DNA of 64,000 nucleotides from assembly GCF_963576615.1 (NCBI RefSeq), contig NC_088716.1:59784228-59848227 (forward strand). Reading direction: 5' to 3'. The notes beneath the pieces are model-generated. The model saw nothing but the letters and a program-made list of their open reading frames with translations, had not been told where the DNA came from and searched no databases. Shown in pieces: positions 34,942 through 49,900 of the stretch. The position numbers were made by a program, and so were the translations under genes. This DNA is from Watersipora subatra. Lineage: Eukaryota > Bryozoa > Gymnolaemata > Cheilostomatida > Watersiporidae. Every line of letters begins with the position of its first letter. Position 1 is the stretch's first letter.

Positions 34942-37900
34942 GTAGGCGAACAAGAGCCGATTGTTTAGTAACTACTGTAGATGCACTGACAAGCGCAATA
35001 GCTACAGTTGATAGTCGGCAGCGGTATTCAACTTGGCATAGATGTTTATAAAATGTTTTAAAATATTTATGTATAGTTTTTATTATCAACATATTAAAAA
35101 GTAGTGCGAAAGAGTAACAAGAAAACAAAGTAATCCAACCGCAAGTTATTTTTAATCTATCCATATTATCTATTTTGAGCCTGAATTTGTTGTCAGAAAC
35201 AAGTCATTCTGTGGGCCAACTGAAAGTCTTTTTGTTTATGGATGTATTTGCTAGAATGCTAGAATGCTTAATAAAATGTTTACAGCTTTACATGTATGGT
35301 GAGAGTTGACAGTGATTGGAGCTGGCTTTGCGATTTTTCAAAACACTGGAGTAGAATTTTGGCCATGAGTGCTTGATCAGCTTCAAAATAAAAATTTTTT
35401 AAAGAAGAATAGCCAACAACTTTAAAAAAAAGAGAAATGAGTAAAAACTATGAAACCTGTAATAATTTATTATATGTTATGTTATCTTTTGAGCTTTTAT
35501 CTTCAGAGGTGCCATATCATGCTATGGAAAAGTTGAGCGTAAACAATTGATATTTTTGTAGTTTTCTATGGTTATCATGCTTGTGTTTCTTTGGTTTCTC
35601 AAAAGTAAAATGAAACAGCGCCACAATCTACCTTAACATTCCAGTCACATGTCTCAATGAATACTACAAGCCTACAAGAATAATTTGTGTTAAGTACAAC
35701 CCTTCAGGCTGTCCTAAAGGCTTGATACAGAAAGAGTTATCTTCTCATACAAAAATTTTAGATTTCCTATAGTGATTTGCTGAGCGTTAAGTAGATATAC
35801 TTTAGGCATTCATTCTGTGAAGCTCCATCTGGCGTGCTAGTCAGTCATTCTGTGAATTTCCATCTGGCATGTTATTCGGTCATTCCGAGGGCAAGTTGTA
35901 TAAGGGTTATATAAGGCTCCAAATAGTCACTCCCTGTAAGTTTTTGTTATCCGGGCCAGTATGTATCAGCCGTGAGTCACTCTAATGCAAAACATATCAT
36001 ATATCTTAAGTGTCAGGTAAGTTCAGTTTTGATGAGCAAACAGTATTGCTAACAAGTATTATGTTATTTACAATAGATGTTTACCTACTATGTTTGTTTT
36101 AAGTTATTCACTCACCTAACAACAAAGTCATTACGTATTAACTTGAGGAAGTCAAACAGGAAGTTTATATACATATAAGAGAGCAATAGAAGTAGACTAA
36201 AGAAACCAAAGTTAAAATACTCTACTAAAGAGAACACAATCATGGGTCGAAAATAAAAGTTTGGAAGTTTTTAAAATACGCTAATAAAATCCGCAATTCT
36301 TATGTTCATCTGTCTACAACCACCCTAAGGGTATTTATTGGGGGGAAATAGATTGCACATAAATTGAACTCAGCTATCTGGCTTTGCAGCCTAACCCATT
36401 ACTAGATGAACCCCTGGAAAGCCTTGCAGCATTATAGAATAATTTGGTTCATACTTATTACACATGACAATCTCTAATAATGCAGAGAATTGGCAGTGTA
36501 CTGGTTTTGCACAATTTGCAAAAACATTGCAGCTCTACTTTCACATCAAAACCTTTGCGGATTAAATAACTTTTTTACATGTGTTTCACTTGAATTTAAT
36601 AAAATGACTAAATTATATTATTTAGGATTTAATAGTGGGTGCATTATAAAATAGTAACTTAGGATCATTTTGACAAAAAATATCACTGTATGATCCTAAA
36701 ATGAAGTTTTGCTGAGCCACAGTAACAGTTGAAGAGAATATAGTATCAACTAGGACTTGTTATTTATTGTAAAGTATTGCTAAATAGGTTGCTAGAAGAA
36801 AAGTGTAGAGTTTAACAAGCTATTAGTAAGAAAACTGCTAAATAGACCCAGCAAAAGGTAGAAAAAGTGCTACGGAAGGGATACTGGATAGTGTTTCTTA
36901 TGCAAGAATGCTTTGATAACCACTTCTGAAAGCACTGTATATCAGTTTTCAACAACTCTGAGGTATAACAAAGATTGACGCAGCTGGGAAAGTAGAGAAC
37001 TGAAACTAGAGATAGAGCCAATATGTAGGCAATTCAAAAAATAGAAAGGTGGTACTGAAGCTCAGTATGAGGGTGAGAGGTGGTACTGAGGCTAGATGTG
37101 AGGATATATGTGGTACTGAGGCTAAATCTGAGGGTGAGAAATGGTACTGAAGCTAAATGCAAGGATGAGAGGTGGTACTGAAGCTAGATGTGAGGCTAGA
37201 TGTGGAACTGAGGCTAAATGTGAGGGTGAGAAATGGTACTGAAGCTAGATGTGAGGATAGATGTGGAACTGAGGCTAAATGTGAAGATGAAAGGTGGCAC
37301 TATAGCTAGGTGTGAAGGTGAGAGGTAGTACTAAAGCTATATGTGAGGATGAGAAGAGGCATTGAAGCTAGGTGTGAGGTTAGATGTGGTACTAAAGCTA
37401 AATGCGAGGATGAAAGGTGGCACTATAGCTAGGTGTGAAGATGAGAGGTGGTACTGAAGCTAGATCTAAGGGTGAAAGGTGGTACTGAAGCTAGAGGTGA
37501 GGGTTTGATGTAGTACTGAATCTGCAGGTGTGCTACAGAGGCAAACATTAGATTTCTGAAGATCATACAAGTTATATCTGTGATGAGATTGTCAAAGTCT
37601 TTAGGTTTAATGCTAATACAACTTAAATATCTCCGAGAATGTTGTTTCTCAAACCATTGCGAAAAAAGCAATAATTTTAGTGCAATGAGCCACTCCTACT
37701 AAGAAATGTTTTGAACTGTTCATGAATACTACTCTTAATGGTCATCAAGCGAATTAGATGTGAAAATGTTTTTACAACCATTTCTGTCTTGAACAAGGTG
37801 ATCACAGGTAATCGTTAATAAGAAAAGATCTGTAATCAATAATCACACACAATGGTTAATAAGAAAAGATCAATAATCAATGATCACATTCAATGGTTAA

Positions 37901-40900
37901 TAAGAAAAGATCAATAATCAATAATCGCAGACAATCGTTAAAAAGGAATGATTAATAATCAAAACATTAACCTCTAAGAGCCCATGTAGGTCACCTAATA
38001 TGCTAGTGAACACATTCTTTTTTATATTCCACCACTGCCTCAACATGTTTTACACTTAATTTGCTGTCCCTAAAATTTATTAAAAGAAAAAATTGGTCGT
38101 ATAAAAATCTTAATTCCATAGCCCTGAGCGCCGAAGAGATTGCTAAAAGTCTGTAGAACAATCTTGTAATTATGGTCTCTGGTTATCAGGATTCGACTGC
38201 CAACCAATAAAAACGGAGGCTGTGATCCAAATTCTTATCTGAAAAAATTCTATTGATTAAAAATATGTGTTGACCTGAAGCAATGGAAGACTTGATGGAA
38301 CGTCTAAAAGAGGAGTTGAAGAGAAGAAAATAAACTCTAAAAATTCAATTAGTAATCTCATAAAACTACTCTCTGGGGAACTCATAGAGAAGGCAAAGTA
38401 GACCTTTACATAAAACATGCAAAAGGTATAAGACAAAATTTGTGATACTGTATTATACTTGATGCCGCTAGTCTGGTGGTGCTGTTAGCAGTGCGCTTGG
38501 CTGCAGAACTCAGATACCTGAGTCCAACTCCTGTGTAACTTCTGTGCAACTCCTGTATAACTCCTGTGCAAGAGGTTTTTCTTGTAACGATCGTTGTATA
38601 TCTTCGGACAGATGGACAGACACGGCTCTTATTATACTTATTATAGTAAAAACTAATATCATGTGATTGTCTTGTGTAATAACTATAGGCATAAATATTC
38701 CTAGTTGTGAAAAGGTGGGCAAGGGGTGCAGATGAAAGTGTACTTGGCTGAGATAATATATATGTTATTATAATATATAATTATATACACTGTATATAGT
38801 TTACATACTAATATTATGTATTATAATATATACTGTATACAGTATATATTATGATGTATTATAATGTAATATATTATAATATATTATATTATAATATATT
38901 ATATATATATAATACACCGTATAAGTATAATACATAATATATTTGTGTACATTCTCAACACTCTTTTATGCATGTAGTCCTAGTACGTAGTACGTAGCAG
39001 CAATTAGGGAGTCTGATTAATGCTTAAGTCATCCTTTTTATACAGAATGTTGACATGGAGAAGGGTGGACACCTGTTTGCTTCTCCAAATGGAACAAAAA
39101 GACTTCTACAGCCAAAAGATGTTGCGACATTAGACGGCTACCAAACAAAGTACATCGCCATCAACGGCCAGATGCCTGGACCAACAATAGAGGTCCCAAT
39201 CGGCGCCACAGTAAGTCAAGGAATATTTATTTCGCAAAACATTGGTTGTGAGGCGTTTAGCCAGTGGCCATGTTTAGTATGAATTAATTGAACAAGTCTG
39301 CACGTAATCAGGCTATGATCTGGTTTATGCAACTGGCAATGCTGAATTATTTCAGCTAGCTAAGGTCTTGTCAAAGTCAGGTAAAATTAAACCTTGGTGC
39401 TCGATCATAATTCATTCAGATTTGGTGATCGAGCACCAAGATGTTTGAAAACTGAAACCCATTTCCTTTAGGAAACAATGGTAAGTATTTTTATGGCAGA
39501 GCGTGTAACCAGGGCCGTATTGATAAGCCTCCTGGTCATCATGATCATAGGGCCATGTCTTCAAGACACTGAGGAAGGTCTGGCCTCCGTTAGGGCCCTC
39601 CGGCTACTGAGAAGAAACTGAGCGATTGAAAAGAAACCGAGCAGAATGTGAAAAAGAATTCGAGCGTAAAACGAAGGAAAAAATACCGGAGCCTAAAATG
39701 GAGGTACAAGTATAAAAGGAAGTATCCTTCGTTTTTGGTGAAGTCATTCTATCGTTGTCTGCCATCTTTATGGACAACTTTTATTGTTAAAAACACGAAG
39801 CTTCTGCAATTAATTATTGCAAACAATGCTTTTGTTTGCAAATTATTTATTTTAGTATTAAAACAACACCGAAAAATACTATTAATCAAAAGAATGGACG
39901 ATCGTTTTTTACAAAGATGACGGCTTTTTTGTGGACAAGCGCATGTGCAAACAGGGTGATGACTTAAAAAAAGCGATGGATATTCGATCATTTTGGCATA
40001 GTGATATGCACACCCTCTCTGCACGCTTTGAGTTGTAATTTACTACCTGTCATGTACATAAACTTACATATTCATTTAGTAAATACATATTTCTTTGGCA
40101 CTTAACACTCAGTGTTGTTGTTTACCTGACTTGAGGAGAGTAAAGGGAGCCAGCAGTTTTCCTTACAATATTCTAATCTATTTTCACCCCAACTCAAGAG
40201 AAATACCTGAAATATTAAAAGAACGTGTATCTAAACAGCAAAATTTATCTAAATTTTGGACTTCAAATTAGAGGTTAAAGCAATACAAAAAGTAGATAAC
40301 TAACAAAAATATCCTCTAATGAGCTGTGTATGTTTTAGTCCATTTACGATCTTATGTTTTAGTCCATTTACGATCTTATGTTTCAGTCCATTTACGATCT
40401 TATGTTTCAGTCCATTTACGATCGTATGTTTTAGTCCATTTACAATCTTATGTTTTAGTCCATTTACGATCTTATGTTTCAGTCCATTTACGATCTTATG
40501 TTTTAGTCTATTTACGATTGTATGTTTCAGTCTATTTACAATCTTATGTTTTAGTCCATTTACGTTCTTATGTTTTAGTCCATTTACGATCTTGTGTTTT
40601 AGTCCATTTACGATCTTGTGTTTTAGTCCACTTACGATCTTATGTTTTAGTCCACTAACAATCTTAATCAAATAGACACTTAAAGGTTGACTTGCAACAA
40701 AATTCACATTACAGTTATTTGGTATCAAACGATTCATGATTTCTTATTCTGCTGTGTCGTAGGTGCAAATTATGTGGAAATGTGATTACAAGCTTTTAAA
40801 AGCTCAAAAACGAATAGTTAATTGCCGTCATCACGAAACCGCTGTAGATTGGAATCATTTTATTTCTCTTACGTGCTCAATCCATTTGGTTATTGTTTTG

Positions 40901-43900
40901 ACCAAGGCCAATGGCCAAAGCTGTTAAGGCCAATTATTATAAAAGGTTCAATATAAAACATCTTGTAGCACTAGTTTATGACAAACACTTAAGATTTTAT
41001 CGAAAAGCCCAAATCAAATATAGATGCTCGCTACTTTACAGTTTTGTTTCAGCTTTGTCTAATCGTCTAATCGTAATCTGATCACGTGACCTATATACTT
41101 CCTGCCAAACAGCGCAATTATTTTCTGCAGCATTTTTCCGATTACCACAGGTGACCAACGGGCTTGTCATGTTTATCAGAGAATAATATGTACTCCGAGC
41201 TAAGGTTAAAAAATTAAACGCATTTTCATGGTAGGTTATAAGATATCAGTGCTGAAAGTGACAGCATTACAATGATGATGAAACAGACGTGTAAGGACCA
41301 TAGACATGGTTTTATTGAATGAGTGAAGTATATTTGTGAAAATATTTTGACGAATGAGGTTGCATGAAAGTGTAAACAGAACCCATCCCGTTCAACTATG
41401 TCCCATTTGAGCCGTTTTGGAAAGAGGTTCTAATCTAATGCAGTTTCGAGATGGCAGCGATTAACTGTTCGTTTTTGAGCTTTTAAGAGCTTGTAATCAC
41501 ATTACCACATATTTTGCACCTACAACACAGCAGAGTAAGACATGGCAAATCTTTTGATACTAAATAACTGTAAAGTGAATTTTGTTGCAAGTCAGGTTTT
41601 AACAAATCGTCGCAAAGGGCCGAGTTTAAAATGAACCAAGATTAGAATAAGTGATAACACACAGTTTGTATTGCAAGATAACAAAATTACCGAGCAACAA
41701 GCTCAACTCAACCTATTCAAAATGAACACTCACTACTTTATGTTACTTTACGTTTTGCTTAACGTCATGCATAGCGTCAAGCCTGACCCTGTATAATGGA
41801 AAACCGAGAAGCAATAAAAGTCTCATTTACAATTGTAAAAAGCCTATTCATTTACAATATAAAATATCTCTCACTGAGGAGTGTGCTTGGCTCAACTCTG
41901 ATTTTTTTGTTCTCTCGGCGTTCTCCGGCTCAACTCTGCTAATTTGCGCACCAAAAATCTGTTCAAAAATAAATGTATTTTTTACTCGAATCCTTTTTGT
42001 TTGAGTACCCAATTGTTTAAGTAAAAACTAAATATAGCATCGGGATTCCACTGCACTGCTGAAAAATTGGGGATACTTTTAGATTTGCCATTTATTAATT
42101 TTATTGATGACTGAATGTTATTTCAACACCAGTTCAAATTAGCTTTTAGACCTTTTGCCATTGCGCTGTTGATGCAAAGCTTCTGACAAAGAAAATTTGG
42201 GTTGGGATGGAAGCCAAAGTAGTATTAACCCAAAAGCTAGCAACTGAATGGCTTCAGTCATATTCAATTTAGTTTGGAAGCCGAAGCTAGCGTTTGGACA
42301 ATATATTACTAGCAATTGTAATATTTCTTTCATTTTGTCCCATAGATTGATTCAGAACCCATTGAATTTAGTGTTTCAGAACCCAATGAATGGAAGAGCA
42401 ACCATCAAGCAGGAAATAGCCAGTGTTAAACATTTACGGTCAGTTCTGCTCTGATTGGCTGCACTCTGTGTTCTACAGAGACATGTCTACTTCAGAGTTG
42501 TCGAATTGGTTGCAAAACCGAAGACCGAGTTTCCTTGCAATCACGAGAGCGTCTATGTTTTCTATGTCTGTGTTCTTTATTCAAGCAGTCCAATATAAAT
42601 TCAGGAACTTTTCTTTTGCAGAGCGCACACGCATATACGTGTACGTGTACGTGAACATGTACGTATATGTGTATGTGAACGTGTATGTTTATGTGTATGT
42701 GTATGTGTGTATAGGTCATTGATATAGTGTTAAAAGCAAAGACAATGCTCAAAGTTAAAACAGGCTGCATTAAAAACTCTATTTTAGGCAGTATTAACTA
42801 TCCGGGTTTAGAACTCTAGTTATAGAGAAACCACATTTTCCACATTTATCCCTGCCTTCAATACTTCCTCACTGCTCTCCTTTTCTGGCTCGTCAACTCC
42901 ACAAGGGAGGGGCACAGCCCGCATATCTTTCAGCTCGATTAGAAGGCACCACCTCTAGCCTCACTTAAACTTTAACACCCGTAGTACTAAATTCAGATTC
43001 CGACAGTATTCATCGCATATGTGGCAAAACAATGTTTCAACTTGCCATCTGCTATTTCACATAGTCAGCTTTCCTTGTTTACCAGCCTTTCCATTTATTT
43101 GGTGACTTTTCTCAGCTATCTAGATGCATATTTTAGTCGATAAAGCCCTATGCTTTACAACAAATAAGAATTATTCAGGTGTAAAACTACAGCTTCCTAA
43201 AAACACTCTAACTGTATTTTGATGATGAAATATATATTTAGTAATACCATATGTCTTTGTAGAGCCAAGGGTGCACTAATACTATTCACTCCAATTTAAG
43301 TAGTCCTTGTTGTGTACTCTTCAACCCGTGTTTGCGCTAACAAAGAAATCAATTGCTTTTAAAGGAGGTCCAACACCGGCCAAGTCCACGCATTTTGCAA
43401 ACTAGATTATCGGGTGGTCAACTTTGTTTCCGTTTGGAGTTATTGGTACATGAAATATTATTCAATTGAACAATTTGACTCAATAGGAGCCCAAGTGAAT
43501 GCAAAATACTGATTCTTCCTGGAATCGCTTCCTTATTAATTGTAAACTTGTTTAAGCAGGTCTTAGTCAAGTACCTTTTCTCATCACATGCATGTAATCG
43601 GATCGAGACATCATTACTATCTTGTTCTGAAGTCTTTTAGAAAGTTCCCTAAAGCCTGGTTTTTATGTCGGCTGCGACACCTCGGCAATAATCTCGTACA
43701 GAAAGACATTGAGGCACTAGGCTTGACGTCTTATCTTCACATAAAGCTGCACCACTTGTGATCGCATAAAAATGTCGGCTCACTATGCTGTTTCGAGAGT
43801 GCTGACCTTCACCTGCAGAGTGTGCATTTCAAGCGGGTTTTGAGTGCAGCCCCTTGTAAAGGTTGAACAATGCTAAAATGTTGCGATGACCGCCGGCAAC

Positions 43901-46900
43901 TACCAGCGATACTCAGCCCGTAGGTCCCTATTTCACTGTCGATAACCTTGCAATCCTGTCACTGATGCTTGCGACGTATATGGGAACCCGGCTTAAATTA
44001 GTCAATTACTAGCAAAAGATTTCTTTACAATTGAGATAATAGTAGAGGTTTGTTATTTGCTGAAGAATTTTTAGTGATGCTTCAATATTATCTCTATATA
44101 TTATATCACTATAGCTAAAAGTTTTGCTCTTTTCCTCAAACTTATCTAAATATTCCAAAAAAAGGATTAAAACTGTGTCCTCGTTGTCATATACACAAAG
44201 TCATACAATATTACTAAATATGGTATCTTAGTAAAATAGTTATCAGCAACCTAACAAAATGTACATTTATGAGAATATACACACAAATTATCCAGTAGAT
44301 ATATACCCTAACAGTTCTCACAAAATACACTTTAGCAACATGCCACTCCTTAATCGCTAACAAATTTCCTACTAAATTACATACCTGTAGATTAGATTCT
44401 AATACATATATGGAACTCTGTTAGAATTGAAACCTTCTTAATCTTTTGAGCTGTGCAAGCACAAAACATATTTAAGAGGGATTAAAGACATTTTGTGACA
44501 CTTGAGATGATAACCGCGCAACGTCCTACCTGAATAAAACAAGAAGGAAATGCTGATGTTTATCTTTGCGTAATAAGAAGTGACGTGATTAAACAAGTAT
44601 GTGGTTACTTCAAGGAAGTATTGATTTTTTGTAGGTGTTTGTCAAAGTTCAAAATAATCTTCTGACAGACAGCGCCACAATACACTGGCATGGTCTAACA
44701 CAACGTAACACACAGTGGTCAGATGGAGCGCCATACATATCTCAGTGCCCAATACCGCCACACACCAGCTTTACATACAAGTGAGCTTTGCATATGGTCT
44801 AAATTAACTTCAGAATAATTTGTCGTATTATATATTTATATTTTGAATCAGAACTTTATTCTGTTTATGTACACTGTCACAAGTTTGCTGTTTAAATTAG
44901 TCAAGTAATAGCTGTCAAAATAATTAATATGTGTTGTAGTAAGAACCATGTTCACCCATCTTTCTATCTGAAGCCATGAGTAGATGTTGAAAAAACGATT
45001 GTATTATAGGGTATTTGAACTCTTGATCAGCAAGTTGGTCAACCAACACACTAACCACTGAATCAATTTTTCTCTGTCTATATTACGGAGTTATTATGCA
45101 TATACTTATACTCTGCGCTTGATTGCCACACCTCACGATCTCTCATAACACGTCGGACCTCTAGAATACTAGTAGCCTTTACTATAATAAGAGCCGTGTT
45201 CGCCTGTTCGTTTGTCCAAAACTAGGTGTAGAGGTTAAGAAAATGTATTGCCTCATACAGGAATCAAACTTGGCATTCGACTAAACGGCTAGGTATGCTG
45301 CCAGCTGAACCACTCGACCACCTTGCTGCTTCAAGGAATAATTGTGCGCATAGTTATTACACATGATGATCTTTTACTGCCCACAGGCCTGCCATTGTAC
45401 TAGTAATAATATTAACTCAAAGCATAGCTGGGTTGGATGCCAGCTGTAATTTAGTAGTTACTGATACTGAAGAGTGAATATAAGCTATTATAGTGTATTT
45501 TTCTTGTATTGGTAGATTTGTAGCAGAGCATGCTGGGACCTTTTGGTATCACTCACACCTGGACATGCAGAGGATGGACGGTTTGTTTGGAGCTCTGATA
45601 GTTCATGACATGTCGAGACCTTCCTTTCCATCATTCACAGTTCAAGTTCATGACTGGCTTCACATGGACTCTGATCAATTTGCCACAGACCTTTACGGTC
45701 CTGGAGAAGAGACAGCTGTTTATAATCGTAAGTTTTCCAATATTCAAATGTCGGACTAAGAAATCCATGTTTTAAAAACTTTAAAAGCTTGTTACTTGTG
45801 TAAACAATAAAGTTAGTTGCTAAAGTAAATTTCTGCTGCTCCGACTATTCTAAAGATATGAGTGATTTTTAGAATAAAATTGAAATAAAAGAAGAATAGA
45901 ACAAAGTAGATATTATAAAGAAGATTCTTTACAAAAAAACACATTAAGGAGTCAATTTTTCAAAGCAAATCTTGAACATGACTATAATCTATTAAGTTTT
46001 TCTGTTACTTTCAGACATGTCAGTGATTGTAACCGTTTTTTCTCAGCAATTCCTGATAGATATGATGATTTGGCGGAGGAAGATGTCGGAGATCTAAAGT
46101 CTGACTCCTTCCTTATCAATGGACGAGGCCGGTTTAACAATAACTCAGCACCGCTGACAGTTCACAAGGTCACCTCTAGACAGCAGTATCTGTTCAGGTT
46201 TATCAATACAGGCTTCGACAACATGATTGAGGTAGATGCATTATATACGATACATACTACATGTATATTATATGGCTGCCCTGTGTCTAAAAAACAAACA
46301 TTTGATGGCTTTCTAAATATTAGAATGTTAATTGATTTGAGTTATATTAGATTCAACATCAGTGGCCAAAAAAAAATTTATCATGTTGGCTAAAGAGATC
46401 ATTTCGGCTTAATTATTTAGTACAGTGCTGGACATGGAGAAATATTTAAAAAAATTTATGGTATGTCTTTAGTCCTGCCTCTATGCAGTAAATGTATTTT
46501 CATGATAACTTTGTCAGCACTCAGACATTGGCAAGCTTCAAAGCTTGTTATAATGAGAACAAATCATTTTCTTTCAATTTTACCCCAAATTCATCTCTGT
46601 ATTACATTTATTTAATTAAGGTTCTCAAGTGACATCATCTTCAATTTGAAGTTGGTCACCCCTTTTGACTATGGTTAGTCATAGCATATTCTTCACTTAT
46701 GCAAATACGTATACACATTTAATGATATGCTCACAGGTATCGATAGATGACCACAAGATGACCGTAGTTGGAACAGACAGCTCAGAAGTAGAGCCAACCA
46801 GAGTCAACTCTGTGTTCCTAGCTATTGGTGAAAGAGTTAATGTTCTTGTCACGGCAAGCCAATCAGCCGGTAACATAACCAGTTATAGCTAACCAGCTTG

Positions 46901-49900
46901 TAGGCTAGCGCACTGTATCTTGTTGGGTAGCGAGGCTGGACATTGTTTATGTAAAGATTTTTTTAATGAAAATACATTTGCTCTTAAACCGCAAGTAGCA
47001 CTATGATCTAAGGCAAAATCATGCAAGGCCTAAAGACTATAAGTTTTTTATATGCGGTGTAACAGGTGCTAGGTTGGTTTATTAAAACTTTCTCTTGTCA
47101 CCATTGTAAAATCGTTAAATTAATATCCTTGAAATTTTAAGTTTTTCATTTTTTGGCTTGCAAACAAGCAGAAATTTATATACATTACTTCATTGGCAAT
47201 AATTTCATTTCAAACAGCAACACGCTTCGAATTATGCCATAAATTTTCATTTAGCATTTCATTTTTATAAGCTGAATGCAAATGAATTTTCATCTAGCTG
47301 AATGCTTGGCATTGCATAGGTAATAAAATAATTACCCAATGAATTTAAGTAACTTAAGCTAGTAAAGCTAGTAACTTAAGCTAGTCTAAATCTTTACTGT
47401 AGTAAGAGAAGTGTCAGAAGCCAGCTTACTAAACGTTACGTTCCGCATAATGATCAAGCGAGCTAGTTAATAACCAATAATACTTTTCAAAGTGCTTTAA
47501 GCATGCCTAGTTTAAACGATGTCATGAATATTTGCACAATTATTCATTGCTATAACCAGTTGGGCATGTAGTGTATTAAGTTACTTTGCCTGTTTGTTAG
47601 CCTGGAGGCTGCAAGTTTAAATCCTCTGCTACCTAAAATTTTATCGCTATAACTGAACACACGAGTGGCAGATAAACAAACACTGAGATTTATGTAGATG
47701 TGATTGTGACTAGCATGCAATTACTTTCATTTTTGCAATGATAGAGGAAACGCGCAGAGTGGCTATCAAATTTTACTATTTCTCAATCCCGGTGCGGGTT
47801 TTGTAGCCAGAAAGTTAGATGTCAACTCTAGGTTTGGAATTATAAGCAAGCTAAGTGAATGCAGTTTGTGCAGATTGGTCAAGGTTAGGGCAGATTAGGG
47901 CAGATGAGGACAGACTAAGGCAGGTTAAGGCAGGTTTAGTCAAGGTAAGGCAGGTTAAGGCAGGTTTAGTCAAGGTAAGGCAGGTTAAGGCAGGTTTAGG
48001 CAGGTTAAGGCAGGTTAAGGCAGGTTCAAGCATGATGAGTAATAATACAATAAAGGTAATAGCTGAAGTTTCCTGAGACCTTGCAACAAGAGTTTAGCTG
48101 AGGAGCTGTTGAGAAAAACCAGTATAGCTCTATTCTCAAGGTCTACATATAAAGTATAACCAGTTAGCTACACACTGTCTTATTTGTTGTCTGTATTAAA
48201 TTTTAAACCACTAAAATGAGTTTCTACTCTAATATTAAAATTTTGACTGTATCATTCCACTTGGTTAATTATTAAATGCATCTTATAAGGAAACAATCCT
48301 GTACAAACAAATTCAGCATGTTTTGTACAAAGATTTGCTTTTAACTATAATAGCTTCTGACGTACTAAATGTTGACTCTAGTTGTATTTGAAGTAAAAGA
48401 AGCTGTTGGTTAGAGTGTCTAAAAGTAGTACTTAACAAGACAGCACTGTTGACAGGTAACTACTGGGTCCGGTATAGAGCACCGCATAAGAACCAGACTC
48501 CTTTGGGAAAATCAATCCTTTCCTATGATGGAATAGCACAGGATCCTACCAGCCAGGCTAAAACTTGTAGAGAGGACAGTCCTTGCGTGGCCCTTAACTG
48601 TCCTTTTAGCCGGGCTCCTGGTTGGAGATGTATACCAATCTCTTCACTTCGCTCTACTTCCTACCACAGCGGAGAACTGGCTCTGATCAGGTTAGCTAAT
48701 GGATGAAATATATACACATGGATTATACACAAGAGGTGTTTCTGTTGATCATCTTTTATCAAAAATATTTTTTGTGATTTCTTTCTTAATTTCTTGTTAC
48801 TTTAAATTTTAATTTCTAAGCGCCAAGCACGAAACAACATTGTAGCTGCCAAAAGAAAATGTTAGTCATAAATTGCTTAATTTATATGTATATTATATAT
48901 AATTTATATCTATTATATATGATATATTATTATATATAATATTTTAATATTATAGAGGAAACAAAATCAGTGAGCACTTCTTAGCCTACAGTTATATGGC
49001 CGGAGACTCAATCAGTGGGCGAACAATGTCCTTCCCTACTTCACCTTTCTACCAGACTGATTATAGAACTGCAGGCGTTGCTTGTAATGACACAGTTTGC
49101 AATGCTCGCGGCTGCTCATGCACCCATGTTAAGTCTCTTCCTGAAAACGTAAGTAGCAAAGTAAAGCCTGGAGATATCTTACCTATTAACAGATATGTAA
49201 TTGGATGGGACAACCAAAGTAATATTTTCTATTAGACCATTATCTATTCATCCCAAAAAAACTTAATGTTTGATTTTTTTGACAATAATTAATTAATTAT
49301 ACATTGTTGTAATGTTCGGACATTAATCATAGCTAAACTAGACAGACAAGCTGCCAGTTTATAGGTCAGCATCAGTTTATGGGTCAGCATCAGTTTATAG
49401 GTCAGCATCAGTTTATAGGTCAGCATCAGTCTGATACTAAAAAAGTTATAAATTATGATCTGTACATCTATAAATATAAGCCACAGTGTTTGTCTGTTGT
49501 TTGTCTGTCCAGTAATAGCGATAAAGTTTTAGCAACGAAAACTTACCTGCAAGCCTACTAAAAAGCGTGCCTAACCACCAGGCTAAGCAGTTCCTATCAC
49601 ACCCATCGCTCTTATCATATACTGTATATCCTTTTTGCGATCGCACACGCTAAAGGTGCTTTTAAGTTAATACAATACACCCTGGAGTTATGATGCCCTT
49701 GTTATAGGATTTTTGTTTTCCTTTCAATCTAGAACATGATGTTTTTTTTGTCTGTGCCATAAAATGAGCACATTTTCTTAACTTCTTGTCATCATACGAT
49801 ACCAGTAAAAATTTCTATCCAAATTAAAATTTGGTAGCCGGTGTGCTGATTACATCGAAATAATGAAAATGCCGATATGTTATTTGTTGAAATCTTTCTC

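Larger units (their letters stand above)
34942..39045 (+). other. Intron 1 of gene B
   Basis: Holds a minus-strand tRNA-like head (36300-36430), a 27-30-bp minisatellite (37045-37510), a 45-bp repeat (37800-37970), a SINE-like repeat (38470-38660) and an AT-rich tract (38750-38935). The remainder shows no feature. Confidence 0.6.
39211..44634 (+). other. Intron 2 of gene B
   Basis: At 5.4 kb, the largest intron. It includes a CAGGGCCGTATTGA hAT-like end at about 39508, the 24-bp array (40330-40680), a foldback element (40680-41602), a GTATGT microsatellite (42630-42715) and a MITE (43652-43994). Confidence 0.6.

Noticed and set aside
40300..40737. Open frames on both strands with eight-residue repeats (KIVNGLKH and FSPFTILC)
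   Set aside because: The 24-bp period is a multiple of three and lacks stops. The frames are a property of the repeat and shift little between strands.
42820..42954. Minus-strand 45-codon frame with plausible codon use (LLIELKDMRAVPLP...)
   Set aside because: Too short, with no convincing splice acceptor and no partner exon; kept only as a curiosity.
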